64,000 nucleotides of DNA from Taudactylus pleione. Lineage: Eukaryota; Chordata; Amphibia; Anura; Myobatrachidae. The stretch lies in NCBI GenBank assembly GCA_031769625.1, contig JAUIMM010000135.1, positions 3,786,001 through 3,850,000 on the forward strand. Direction: 5' to 3'. Numbering within the stretch: position 1 is the stretch's first letter; each line of letters starts with the position of its first letter. Of this stretch, positions 23,482-37,417 are shown one piece after another. A program made the translations under genes and the position numbers. The notes under the pieces were generated by a model, which was not told the DNA's origin, made no database searches, and saw only the letters and a program-made list of their open reading frames with translations.

Positions 23482-23519
23482 AGCAACGTTTCTGGACCAT
23501 GCAGGGTCCTGTCTTCAGG
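23482..23519 (-). ncRNA. Hammerhead-ribozyme-like core (family 3)
   Basis: Minus strand: CTGAAGA, then C, stem GGACC/GGTCC around CTGCAT, then A-GAAAC and GTTGCT. C3, U4, G5, A6, G8 and A9 and the GAAA are all as in the consensus. Position 16.1 is C where U is expected, so stem III is weakened. The unit starts at GGCACTG right after a (TA)n tract, about 50 bp away. Confidence 0.5.
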
Positions 23520-23734
23520 CTGTCATACACAAGTACAGTATGCACTGGGATTTGCATACTCGGCCCACCTGACGGCTGTGTGCGAATGCAGCTTCGCGAG
23601 TGGGTCTGAATTGGGCCCTCAGTACAATATTGCTGTGTACATTTCTCAGCAGGCAGCACCCAATAACAGTATCACGCAAAGGGTATATAACTAAGAGGTA
23701 ATTTTATTATAAAAAGAAAAAACAAAAAAACGGT

Positions 23735-26700
23735 TATTCCTACTTTTTCTACTGTATTATTACTATTTCTATTTTTACTGTTTGTACTATTCCTTAATAT
23801 TGTATTTCTACTAATACTTTCTATTGTTTCAATTTATATTATTACTATTTCTACCATTACTCTTACTGTTTCTATAATTTATATTTTGATTATTAATATT
23901 TCTACTATTAATATTTTTACTAATACTATTTTTATTCTTACTATTGCCACTATTACTCTTATTGTTCCTAGTATTAATGTTTCCACTATTACTCTTACTG
24001 TTTCTACTGTTTCTATTTGTGTTATTAATTCTTCTATTGATATTGTAATTAATACTGCTACTATTTTTCTTACTTTTTCTACAAATACTATTATTGTTTG
24101 TACTATTACTCTTACTTTTTCTACTAATACTACTACTGTTTCTATTGTTTCAATTTATATTATTACTATTTCTACCATTACTCTTACTGTTTCTATAATT
24201 TATATGTTGATTATTAATATTTTGACTAATACTATTTCTATTATTACCATTGCCACTATAACTCTTTCTGTTCCTACTATCACTATATCCACTCTTACTC
24301 TTTCTACTATTTCTATTTGTGTTATACATGTTTCTATTAATATTCTTATTAATACTATTTTTATTATTACTGTTTGTACTATTACTCTTACTTTTATTAC
24401 TAATATCATTACTGTTTGTACTATTACTCTTACTTTTTCTACTAATACTGTTAATGTTTGTACTGTTACTCTTACTTTTTCTACTAATACTATTACTGTC
24501 TAAACTATTTCTTTTCTACAATACTATTATTGTTTGTACTATTACTCTTACTTCTACTAATACTAATACTGTTTCTATTGTTTCAATTTATATTATTACT
24601 ATTTCTACCATTACTCTTACTGTTTCTATAATTTATATTTTGATTATTAATATTTCTACTATTAATATTTTTACTTATAATATTTATATTATTACTATTG
24701 CCACTATTATTCTTACTGTTCCTAGTATTACTATTTCCACTATTACTATTATTGTTTCTACTGTTTCTATTTGTGTTATTAATTCTTCTATTAATACTGT
24801 TTGTACTATTTTTCGTACTTTTTCTACAAATACTATTATTGTTTGTACTATTACTCTTACTTTTTCTACTTGTACTAATACTGTTTCTATTGTTTCAGTT
24901 TATATTATTACTATTTCTACCATTACTCTTACTGTGTCTATAATTTATATTTTGATTATTAATATTTATACTATTAATATTTTTCTAATACTATTTATAT
25001 TATTAGTATTGCCACTATTACTCTTACTGTTCCTAGTATTACTATTTCCACTATTACTCTTGCTGTTTCTACTGTTTCTATTTGTTTTATTAATTCTTCT
25101 ATTGATATTATTAATACTGTTTGTACTATTTTTCTTACTTTTTCTACAAATACTATTATTGTTTGTACTGTTACTCTTACTTTTTCTACTAATATACTGT
25201 TTCTATTGTTTCAATTTATATTATTACTATTTCTACCATTACTCTTACTGTTTCTATAATTTTTATTTTGATCATTAATATTTCTTCTATTAATATTTTT
25301 ACTAATACTATTTCTATTATTACTATTACACTTACTTTTCCTAGTATTACTATTTCCACTATTACTCTTACTGTTTCTACTGTTTCTATTTGTGTTATTA
25401 ATTCTTCTATTGATATTGTAATTAATACTGCTACTATTTTTCTTACTTTTTCTACAAATACTATTATTGTTTGTACCATTGCTCTTACTTTTTCTACTAA
25501 TACTGTTTCTATTGTTTACATTTATATTGTTACTATTTCCCCCATTACTCTTACTGTTTCTATAATTTTTATTTTGATTATTAATATTTTGACTAATACT
25601 ATTTCTATTACTACCATTGCCACTATAACTTTCTGTTCCTACTATTACTATTTCCACTCTTACTACTATTTCTATTTGTGTTATACATTTTTCTATTAAT
25701 ATTCTTATTAATACTATTTTTATTATTACTGTTTGTACTATTACTCTTACTTTTATTACTAATATGATTACTGTTTGTACTATTACTTTTACTACTAATA
25801 CTGTTAATGTTTGTACTCTTACTCTTACTTTTTCTACTAATACTATTACTGTCTACACTATTACTTTTACTTTTATACAATACTATTATTGTGTGTACTA
25901 TTACTCTTACTTTTTCTACTAATACTAATACTGTTTCTATTGTTTCAATTTATATTATTACTATTTCTACCATTACTCTTACTGTTTCTATAATTTATAT
26001 TTTGATCATTAATATTTCTTCTATTAATATTTTTACTAATACTATTTCTATTATTACTATTGCCACTATTACTTACTTTTCCTAGTATTACTATTTCCAC
26101 TATTACTCTTACTGTTTCTATTTGTGTTATACATTTTTCTATTAATATTTTTATTAATACTATTTTTATTATTACTGTTTGTACTATTACTCTTACTTTT
26201 ATTGCTAATATGATTACTGTTTGTACTATTACTCTTACTTTTTCTACTAATACTGTTAATGTTTTTACTGTTATTCTTACTTTTCTACTAATACTATTAC
26301 TGTCTACACTATTGCTTTTACTTTTCTACAATACTATTATTGTGTGTACTATTACTCTTACTTTTCCTACTAATACTGTTTCTATTGTTTCAATTTATAT
26401 TATTACTATTTCTACCATTACTCTTACTGTTTCTATCATTTATATTTTGATTATTAATATTTCTACTATTAATATTTTTACTTATACTATTTCTATTAAT
26501 ACTATTGCCACTATTACTCTTACTGTTGCTAGTATTACTAGTTCCACTAATACTCTTATTGTTTCTATTTGTGTTATTAATTCTTCTATTAATACTGTTT
26601 GTACTATTTTTCATACTTTTTCAACAAATACTATTATTGTTTGTACTATTACTCTTACTTTTTCTACTAATACTATTTCTATTGTTTCAGTTTATATTAT

Positions 26701-29700
26701 TACTATTTCTACCATTACTCGTACTGTTTCTATAATTTAGATTTTGATTATTAATATTTCTACTATTAATAATTTTACTAATACTATTTCTATTATTACT
26801 ATTGCCACTATTACTCTTAATTTTCCTAGTATTACTATTTCTACTATTACTCTTACTGTTTGTACTGTTTCTATTTGTGTTATTAATTCTTCTATTAATA
26901 CTGTTTGTACTATTTTTCATCCTTTTTCTACTAAAAATATTATTGTTTGTACTAGTACTCTTACTTTTTCTACTAGTACAATACTGTTTCTATTGTTTCA
27001 GTTTATATTATTACTATTTCTACCATTGCTCTTACTGTTTCTAGAATTTATATTTTGATGATTAATATTTATACTATTAATATTTTTCTAATACTATTTC
27101 TATTATTACTATTGCCACTATTACTCTTACTGTTCCTAGTATTACTATTTCCACTATTACTCTTACTGTTTCTACTGTTTCTATTTGTGTTATTAATTCT
27201 TCTATTGATATTGTAATTAATACTGCTACTATTTTTCTTACTTTTTCTACAAATACTATTATTGTTTGTACCATTGCTCTTACTTTTTCTACTAATACTG
27301 TTTCTATTGTTTACATTTATATTATTACTATTTCTCCCATTACTCTTACTGTTTCTATAATTTTTATTTTGATTATTAATATTTTGACTAATACTATTTC
27401 TATTACTACCATTGCCACTATAACTTTCTGTTCCTACTATTACTATTTCCACTCTTACTACTATTTCTATTATACATTTTTCTATTAATATTCTTATTAA
27501 TACTTTTTTTTATTATTACTGTTTGTACTATTACTCTTACTTTTATTACTAATATGATTACTGTTTGTACTATTACTTTTACTACTAATACTGTTAATGT
27601 TTGTACTCTTACTCTTACTTTTTCTACTAATACTATTACTGTCTACACTATTACTTTTACTTTTATACAATACTATTATTGTGTGTACTATTACTCTTAC
27701 TTTTTCTACTAATACTAATACTGTTTCTATTGTTTCAATTTATATTATTACTATTTCTACCATTACTCTTACTGTTTCTATAATTTATATTTTGATCATT
27801 AATATTTCTTCTATTAATATTTTTACTAATACTATTTCTATTATTACTATTGCCACTATTACTTACTTTTCCTAGTATTACTATTTCCACTATTACTCTT
27901 ACTGTTTCTATTTGTGTTATACATTTTTCTATTAATATTTTTATTAATACTATTTTTATTATTACTGTTTGTACTATTACTCTTACTTTTATTGCTAATA
28001 TGATTACTGTTTGTACTATTACTCTTACTTTTTCTACTAATACTGTTAATGTTTTTACTGTTATTCTTACTTTTCTACTAATACTATTACTGTCTACACT
28101 ATTGCTTTTACTTTTCTACAATACTATTATTGTGTGTACTATTACTCTTACTTTTCCTACTAATACTGTTTTTATTGTTTCAATTTATATTATTACTATT
28201 TCTACCATTACTCTTACTGTTTCTATCATTTATATTTTGATCATTAATATTTCTTCTATTAATATTTTTACTAATACTATTTTTATTATTACTATTGCCA
28301 CTATTACTCTTACTGTTCCGACTATTACTATGTCCACTATTACTCTTATTGTTTCTACTGTTTCTATTTGTGTTATTAATTCTTCTATTAATACTGTTTG
28401 TACTATTTTTCATTCTTTTTCTACAAAAAATATTATTGTTTGTACTATTACTCTTAATTTTTCTACTAATACTGTTTCTATTGTTTCAGTTTATATTATT
28501 ACTATTTCTACCATTACTCTTACTGTTTCTAGAATTTAGATTTTGATCATTAATATTTCTTCTATTAATATTTTTACTAATACTATTTTTATTATTACTA
28601 TTGCCACCATTACTCTTACTGTTCCTAGTATTACTATTTCCACTATTACTCTTATTGTTTCTGCTGTTTCTATTTGTGTTTATAATTATTATATTAATAC
28701 TGTTCGTACTATTTTTCATTCTTTTTCTACAAAAAATATTATTGTTTGTACTAGTACTCTTACTTTTTCTACTAATACTGTTTCTATTGTTTCAGTTTAT
28801 ATTATTACTATTTCTACCATTACTCTTACTGTTTCTATCATTAATATTTCTTCTATTAATATTTTTACTAATACTATTTTTATTATTACTATTGCCACTA
28901 TTACTCTTACTGTTCCGACTATTACTATGTCCACTATTACTCTTATTGTTTCTACTGTTTCTATTTGTGTTATTAATTCTTCTATTAATACTGTTTGTAC
29001 TATTTTTCATTCTTTTTCTACAAAAAATATTATTGTTTGTACTATTACTCTTAATTTTTCTACTAATACTGTTTCTATTGTTTCAGTTTATATTATTACT
29101 ATTTCTACCATTGCTCTTACTGTTTCTAGAATTTATATTTTGATGATTAATATTTCTTCTATTAATATTTTTACTTATACTATTTCTATTAATACTATTG
29201 CCACTATTACTCTTACTGTTGCTAGTATTACTAGTTCCACTAATACTCTTATTGTTTCTATTTGTGTTATTAATTCTTCTATTAATACTGTTTGTACTAT
29301 TTTTCATACTTTTTCAACAAATACTATTATTGTTTGTACTATTACTCTTACTTTTTCTACTAATACTATTTCTATTGTTTCAGTTTATATTATTACTATT
29401 TCTACCATTACTCGTACTGTTTCTATAATTTAGATTTTGATTATTAATATTTCTACTATTAATAATTTTACTAATACTATTTCTATTATTACTATTGCCA
29501 CTATTACTCTTAATTTTCCTAGTATTACTATTTCTACTATTACTCTTACTGTTTCTACTGTTTCTATTTGTGTTATTAATTCTTCTATTAATACTGTTTG
29601 TACTATTTTTCATCCTTTTTCTACAAAAAATATTATTGTTTGTACTAGTACTCTTACTTTTTCTACTAGTACAATACTGTTTCTATTGTTTCAGTTTATA

Positions 29701-32700
29701 TTATTACTATTTCTACCATTGCTCTTACTGTTTCTAGAATTTATATTTTGATGATTAATATTTATACTATTAATATTTTTCTAATACTATTTCTATTATT
29801 ACTATTGCCACTATTACTCTTACTGTTCCTAGTATTACTATTTCCACTATTACTCTTACTGTTTCTACTTGTGTTAATAATTCTTCTATTGATATTATTA
29901 ATACTGTTTGTACTATTTTTCTTACTTTTTCTACAAATACTATTATTGTTTGTACTGTTACTTTTTCTACGAATATTAATACTGTTTCTATTGTTTAAAT
30001 TTATATTATTACTATTTCTACCATTTTTCTTACTGTTTCTATAATTTATATTTTTATCATTGATATTTCTTCTATCAATATTTTTACTAATACTATTTCT
30101 ATTATTACTATTGCCACTATTACTCTTACGTTTCCTAGTATTACTATTCCACTATTACTTTTACTGTTTCTACTGTTTCTATTTGTGTTATTAATTCTTC
30201 TATTGATATTGTTATTAATAATGTTTGTATTATTTTTCTTACTTTTTCTACAAATACTATTATTGTTTGTACTGTTACTCTTACATTTTCTACTAATATT
30301 AATACTGTTTCTATTGTTTCAATTTATATTATTACTATTTTTACCATTACTCTTACTGTTCCTAGTATTACTATTTCCACTATTACTCTTATTGTTTCTG
30401 CTGTTTCTATTTGTGTTATTAATTCTTCTATTAATACTGTTTGTACTATTTTTCATTCTTTTTCTACAAAAAATATTATTGTTTGTACTAGTACTCTTAC
30501 TTTTTCTACTAATACTGTTTCTATTGTTTCAGTTTATATTATTACTAGTTCTACCATTACTCTTACTGTTTCTATAATTTATATTTTGATCATTAATATT
30601 TCTTCTATTAATATTTTTACTAATACTATTTTTATAATTACTATTGCCACTATTACTCTTACTGTTCCTAGTATTACTATTTCCACTATTACTCTTATTG
30701 TTTCTACTGTTTCTATTTGTGTTATTAATTCTTCTATTAATACTGTTTGTACTATTTTTCATCCTTTTTCTATAAAAAATATTATTGTTTGTACTAGTAC
30801 TCTTACTTTGTCTACTAGTACAATACTGTTTCTATTGTTTCAGTTTATATTATTACTATTTCTACCATTGCTCTTACTGTTTCTAGAATTTATATTTTGA
30901 TGATTAATATTTATACTATTAATATTTTTCTAATACTATTTCTATTATTACTATTGCCACTATTACTCTTACTGTTCCTAGTATTACTATTTCCACTATT
31001 ACTCTTACTGTTTCTACTTGTGTTAATAATTCTTCTATTGATATTATTAATACTGTTTGTACTATTTTTCTTACTTTTTCTACAAATACTATTATTGTTT
31101 GTACTGTTACTTTTTCTACGAATATTAATACTGTTTCTATTGTTTAAATTTATATTATTACTATTTCTACCATTTTTCTTACTGTTTCTATAATTTATAT
31201 TTTTATCATTGATATTTCTTCTATCAATATTTTTACTAATACTATTTCTATTATTACTATTGCCACTATTACTCTTACGTTTCCTAGTATTACTATTCCA
31301 CTATTACTCTTACTGTTTCTACTGTTTCTATTTGTGTTATTAATTCTTCTATTGATATTGTTATTAATACTGTTTGTACTATTTTTCTTACTTTTTCTAC
31401 AAATACTATTATTGTTTGTACTGTTACTCTTACATTTTCTACTAATATTAATACTGTTTCTATTGTTTCAATTTATATTATTACTATTTCTACCATTACT
31501 CTTACTGTTCCTAGTATTACTATTTCCACTATTACTCTTATTGTTTCTGCTGTTTCTATTTGTGTTATTAATTCTTCTATTAATACTGTTTGTACTATTT
31601 TTCATTCTTTTTCTACAAAAAATATTATTGTTTGTACTAGTACTCTTACTTTTTCTACTAATACTGTTTCTATTGTTTCAGTTTATATTATTACTATTTC
31701 TACCATTACTCTTACTGTTTCTATAATTTAGATTTTGATCATTAATATTTCTTCTATTTATATTTTTACTAATACTATTTTTATTATTACTATTGCCACC
31801 ATTACTCTTACTGTTCCTAGTATTACTATTTCCACTATTACTCTTATTGTTTCTGCTGTTTCTATTTGTGTTTATAATTATTCTATTAATACTGTTCGTA
31901 CTATTTTTCATTCTTTTTCTACAAAAAATATTATTGTTTGTACTAGTACTCTTACTTTTTCTACTAATACTGTTTCTATTGTTTCAGTTTATATTATTAC
32001 TATTTCTACCATTACTCTTACTGTTTCTATAATTTATATTTTGATGATTAATATTTATACTATTAATATTTTTCTAATACTATTTCTATTATTACTATTG
32101 CCACTATTACTCTTACTGTTCCTAGTATTACTATTTCCACTATTACTCTTATTGTTTCTACTGTTTCTATTTGTGTTATTAATTCTTCTATTAATACTGT
32201 TTGTACTATTTTTCATTCTTTTTCTACAAAAAATATTATTGTTTGTACTATTACTAATACTGTTTCTATCGTTTCAATTTATATTATTACTATTTCTACC
32301 ATTACTCCTACTGTTTCTATAATTTATATTTTGATTATTAATATTTTTACTAATACTATTTTTATTATTACCATTGCCACTATAACTCTTACTGTTCCTA
32401 CTATTACTATTTTCATTCTTACTCTTTCTACTATTTCTATTTGTGTTATAAATGTTTCTATTAATATTCTTATTAATACTATTTTTACTATTATTGTTTG
32501 TACTATTACTCTTACTACTAATATGATTACTGTTTGTACTATTTCTCTTACTTTTTCTACTAATACTGTTAATGTTTGTACTGTTACTCTTACTTTTTCT
32601 ACTAATACTATTACTGTCTGTACTATTATTTTAACTTTTTCTACAATACTGTTACTGTTTGTACTATTTCCACAACTACACTTGCTGTTCCTACTAATAG

Positions 32701-33015
32701 AATTTCCACCATTACTCCTACTGTTCCTACTATTACTAATGCCACTATTATTCTTACTGTTCCTACTATTACTTTTTCCACCATTAATCTTACTGGTTCT
32801 ACTATTTCTATTTCGATTATTATTTCTACTATTAATATTTTTAAAAATGCTGTTTCTATTGTTACTATTTCCAGAATTATTCTTACTGTTCCTACTATTC
32901 CTATTTCCACCATTACTCTTACTGTTTTGACTATTTCTATTTCCTATTAAAATATTTGCTATTAATATTTTTATAACACCGTTTTTACTATTACTATTTC
33001 TATTATTGCTATTTA
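23735..33015 (+). repeat. 9.3-kb degenerate trinucleotide array
   Basis: Nearly every third base is fixed, so the plus strand reads as runs of ACT, ATT, TTT, TCT and TGT triplets with very little G. Landmark blocks recur, for example TTTCTATTGTTTCA followed by TATATTATTACTATTTCTAC about every 290-430 bp, together with larger repeats: 25.66-26.4 kb recurs at 27.45-28.2 kb (offset 1790), 29.75-30.6 kb at 30.9-31.75 kb (offset 1149), and parts of 26.5 kb at 29.2 kb (offset about 2693). Triplet periodicity keeps stop codons rare on several frames, which creates long Ile/Thr/Leu-rich and Asn/Ser-rich open frames that are not genes. It ends 57 bp downstream of the stop codon of the minus-strand gene. 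Confidence 0.95.
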
Positions 33016-33071
33016 TACAACTAGTAGATGAGATAACAGGCGTTGGATCTTTAGCCTGAGTAGTGATGCCA

Positions 33072-33417
33072 TTAGTATTCTCTCTTAGGCATCTTTGGCA
33101 CAGAATTAACAGCTGGTAACGGTGCCTGATGTGGCTTAGCCCAGAGGCGTTCCAGAGAGCAGTTAACATCCTCTGTCCTTTTGGCATCCAGGGGCCACTG
33201 GTAGATTTTCTGTACCAGTGGTTTAAGTCCTCGGTGAGGGACAGGTTTCACACTTGGTGGTATATGTGGCAACTTTGGAACCTTGTCATACATAGGTAAC
33301 GGAAGAGTGTTCTTTGGCAAAGGGTTCACTTTCATTCCATGTCCCCAGGCCTTGGGATAATCGTCAGCCTGCCAGGCAGTTAAGGCATCTTTTTTGGGGT
33401 AACCCTCCAGTTCTTTC
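33072..33417 (-). CDS. Terminal coding exon 5
   Basis: Acceptor CTTCTACCCAG|GAAAG at 33418/33417; one base completes the split Thr codon and 114 codons follow to TAA at 33074-33072. It reads KELEGYPKKDALTAWQADDY at the start and carries PPSVKPVPHRGLKPLVQKIY in the middle. This is the longest single open stretch of the gene. The trinucleotide array begins 57 bp further on, so the 3' untranslated region must run into it or be very short. Confidence 0.85.
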
Positions 33418-36400
33418 CTGGGTAGAAGAAATAAATTCTAACATAAGAAAAGCAACATAATCACTGGAAAGAAGCGATTTACTGTTTGCTGTACAGTAAG
33501 TGATAGTCAGTTGTAGAAAAATGAAGGGCAGCGGCATAACTACAGCTGACAAGGGTGCAGATAAGGGGAGTGTGATGGGGGGCAGAAAGATAAGGGCAAT
33601 TTATAACTACAGCTGGCAGGGGTGAAGCTAAGGGGGCTGGTGATGCAAACAATGAAATGCAGTGGCATAACTACAGCTAGCAGGGCGCAGTTGGGGGGGG
33701 CTGGTGGAGAATGTAACGGAGCGGAGTGGCGTAACTGCAGCTGGCAGGGCGTAGTTGGGGGGCTGGTGGGGAATGTGATGGAGCGGAGTGGCATAACTGC
33801 AGCTGGAGTAGCCCATGCGGGGGCTATGGGGCCTGGTGATGCTGGTCCATCCTTTCTGGGGGCCACTGGTCTGATCTCATGAGCATGCACATGGCGGCCA
33901 TCACATACACAAGTGAAGCCCTGTTTATGCTTTCAACTCCAGAACTGAAACCCTAAATGTGACTTCACTGAGTCTGCGCCGCCCCTTGCACAGAAGAGCA
34001 GAGAGGAGGCCTCAAGGGACAGATTGCCCCTAAATTATGCTGTAGGATCGGCGGTTAAGTCTTACACCTCTATGTGTGGGGGAACCAGCTGTCTACTTCC
34101 CCCTAGAGCAGAATGTAATGTATTAGGGCTCTCTCTATGTAAATGATCTGATGCTGCTTCCAAGTACTATGTTGTGCTCACTCCTGGGCAGAGTCATCCC
34201 TACATGTGTGCAGGGAGCCGCCCTGGAGTGAGTATAACATATATGAAACCTAAGTCAGGAGCAGAGTCAGGTCAGTTACGTTCAGCACGCTAATATGTGT
34301 TATGCTGTCTCCTGGGCGAGGGGGCCGCATTATTTCTCAAACACATAGCACATGGCGTACTATATAAGAGAACTCTTATATAAATGTCACTGGCTCACTT
34401 GCCCATGTCTATAAGCCAACACTTCAGCCAGAGCAGTGATAGGCTTTATAATCTCCTTATACCAGATGTGTGAGAGGGAGACATGGCGGTGTTACTCACG
34501 TGGTAAATGTCTGGAGGTCCCGCGCTGTAGTGGAAGTATACATGTCATTCTTGCTGAAGACCCTCTATAGACCAACAAAAAAGTTACTATTTTATTAGCA
34601 ATTTGTCCATGGGGGAAAATAATCTATTAAAATCTATAAGTGATATTTTGTTTTAAAATATTATATTCTATAGAAATGTTACTGAGCCTGTGCCCCAGAT
34701 ACTGCACCTATCACATACCCTATACATGTATGATATTGCTATACTCTCTTTCTATTGTCTCTGTTGTGAAACCTACAGCTCAGATGTGAGGAACCAGTTG
34801 TTTTCCAGTAAGAGAGTTACTTTAGCCACCAGAAATCCTGCAAGGAAGAGGTTGGCAGGGAATGCTGGGACTTGTGGTATGAGGGCTACAGGCAGGGGTG
34901 GGCTGGGCCAGGGGGAAGGGTACCATATGTGCCACGGGCCAGTAGACTTTTCCTTCAGAGAGGGATGGTGTCACACTGCACATGCATGACTTACGGCCGG
35001 GTGACAGGCAGAAAGTGCTCTGCAGTCACTCTGACTGCATTCTCTGCCTGTTACCGGGCTGTCTGTCACATCCATGCAGCTTGTGGCTGCACATTGAGCA
35101 CATCTTTTCTGAGTCTGCTCTGTTGCAGGGGCTGTGTGCAGTCAGTGTGCACTGGTTTCTGCCTGAGTCTGTAGTCTGTCCCTCCCCTTGGGCCCTCCCT
35201 GCTTGAGAACCCTGAGTCTCCACCCCTGCTATCCCCTGTCTGTCACTACTCTGAATCTATCTGACCTCACACTCTGCTACTGAATCTACTCCCTCCACGT
35301 CCCGGGCAAGACCCTGCCCCCTCCTCTACCCTATCTGACTGTTCTAATCTCTTTCCTGTCCCCGGCTAAGATCCTAATGCAGATGGTCTCTGCATTATCT
35401 AGCGATTACCGCAATGATCTGCATTATCTGTCAGCCACTGCGACGCTCACTGACCTGGTGGTCGGTGCAAATCTCTCTACATTATCTGGCGGTCACTGTG
35501 ATGTTCACTGCTTTATACGGCAGTCACCGTAATATTCTCTGCATTATATGGCTGCCACTGTGATGTTACTTGCTTTATATGTCGGTCGCCATAATATTCT
35601 CTGCATTACAATAGTGGTCACTGCAACGCTCTCTGTATATTATATACTGGTTGTTCGCCACTGTATGAATCATCTAACGTCTCTCTTGCCTTATACTAGA
35701 AAAATAAAATATGTTAGGTGAAATTAAAGAAGAATTCTTAAGGACGGGGTGCCCAGTGTGCAAAAATGTCTAGGTGCAGCTAGGGCCGGCCCTAGCCCAA
35801 ATTTTTTGGTAAGCGAGTAGGTTTTTTGGCGCCCCCCCCTATGCAGTGCCCGCGGTAGTGGTCCCCCCTGTGCAGTGCCCCTTGTGCCCCATTAGTAAGC
35901 TTATATAGTGCCCCCAGTAGTAGTCCCCCTATGCAGTGCCCCCAGTAGTAGTCCTTCCCCCATGCAGTAGTAGTAATCCCCCTTCTTGTAGTGCCCCTAG
36001 TAGTCCCCCCTTGTAGTAGTCCCCCCATTGTTGTGCCCCCAGTAGTAGTCCCCCCCCAGTAGTAATCCTCCCTTCAAGTGCCCCCAGTAGTAGCCCCCCT
36101 TCAAGTGCCCCCAGTAGTAGCCCCAATTCTAGTGCCCCCAGTATTAGCCCCCCTTCAAGTGCCCCCAGTAGTAGTCCCCCTTCTAGTGCCCCCAATAGTA
36201 ATCCCCCCTTCAAGTGCCCCCAGTAGTAGTCCCCCCTTCTAGTGCCCCCAGTAGTAATCCCCCCTTCTAGTGCCCCCAGTAGTAATCCCCCTTCAAGTAC
36301 CCCCAGTAGTAATCCCCCCTTCAAGTGCCCCCAGTAGTAATCCCCCCTTGTAGCCCCCCCCAGTAGAGACACATGTAATAAAAAAAACAAAAAAACAAAA

Positions 36401-37366
36401 CACTTACCTGAACACCCCGCTCCTGCTCCCGCCGCCGATATCAGCTACTCCCGACCATTCTCCAGGGCCGCTTTGCATTATGGGAGAGACGTCGTCATGA
36501 CATCATGACGACGTCTCTCCCATTACCCACTGCGGGAGCCGGAAGATGGCTCCCGCAGTGGGAGCTGCAGCAGCCGATGAGTGTCTGACAGACTCTCATC
36601 AGCTGCTGAAACAAACACACAGCTGCCGGCTCCGGTGGCTGTATGTTTGGCACTGTGTAGCGCTGACCGAACTCCGTCCGGTCAGCGCTACACGCGCGGT
36701 GCAGCTGTGTCACAGAGACACAGTCTGCACCGCGGTAAGCCACTGAAATCTGCATGGCTGCGGCGCCCTTCACTATGTGGCGCCTTACGCGGCCGCGTAC
36801 CATGCGTAACCATAGAACCGGCCCTGGGTGCAGCTACAGTATACATGTGACAGTGGACATAGCTCTGTTAAAGAGCCAGACCCAATTCCAGGATCTTGGG
36901 TAGGCGGCTTATATTTACAATTGTTTGCTAAACTATTTTAAGTCAGTGAATGAGTAAAAACATGCATTTCACGCTTTCACTGCTGCTGCCATTGTTAAAT
37001 GCGCTGAACTCTTGTCTGACTGTGGCCTATAAGTTCCCATATGAGGTTTTTAATTAATTGATATTTTCCGTTCCGTCGCCTTTGAACTTATCAATAAAAA
37101 CAGCACATGTGGTGCAGCTTCATAGCCTTTGAGCATAATGAAGATATTCTACCTGGGCTGTTAACTTATTGTTCACTATCAAGTAGAAAAATACATTATT
37201 ATTATTATTAATCCACATTTGTACTATTTTTATTTATTTTTTACTTATAGAATGGGGATTTGTTAACCATGCTTTTATAAATTATCATAATCACGAGAAT
37301 GGTCCCTGTATTGTATTCCAGTCATTGGAACAGTCCCTATATAACTGTTGCTAGAATTGCCTGTAT

Positions 37367-37417
<51 letters not shown>

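Noticed and set aside
23886..32930. Long open frames on both strands (up to 319 codons) rich in Ile/Thr/Leu or Asn/Ser
   Set aside because: They follow from the triplet periodicity of the repeat array, exist in several frames at once, and have no domain, splice signal or start context.
32324..33187. A 287-codon minus-strand frame running from the gene's last exon into the array
   Set aside because: It starts in the wrong frame within exon 5 and continues as low-complexity Asn/Ser sequence. The true frame stops at 33072.
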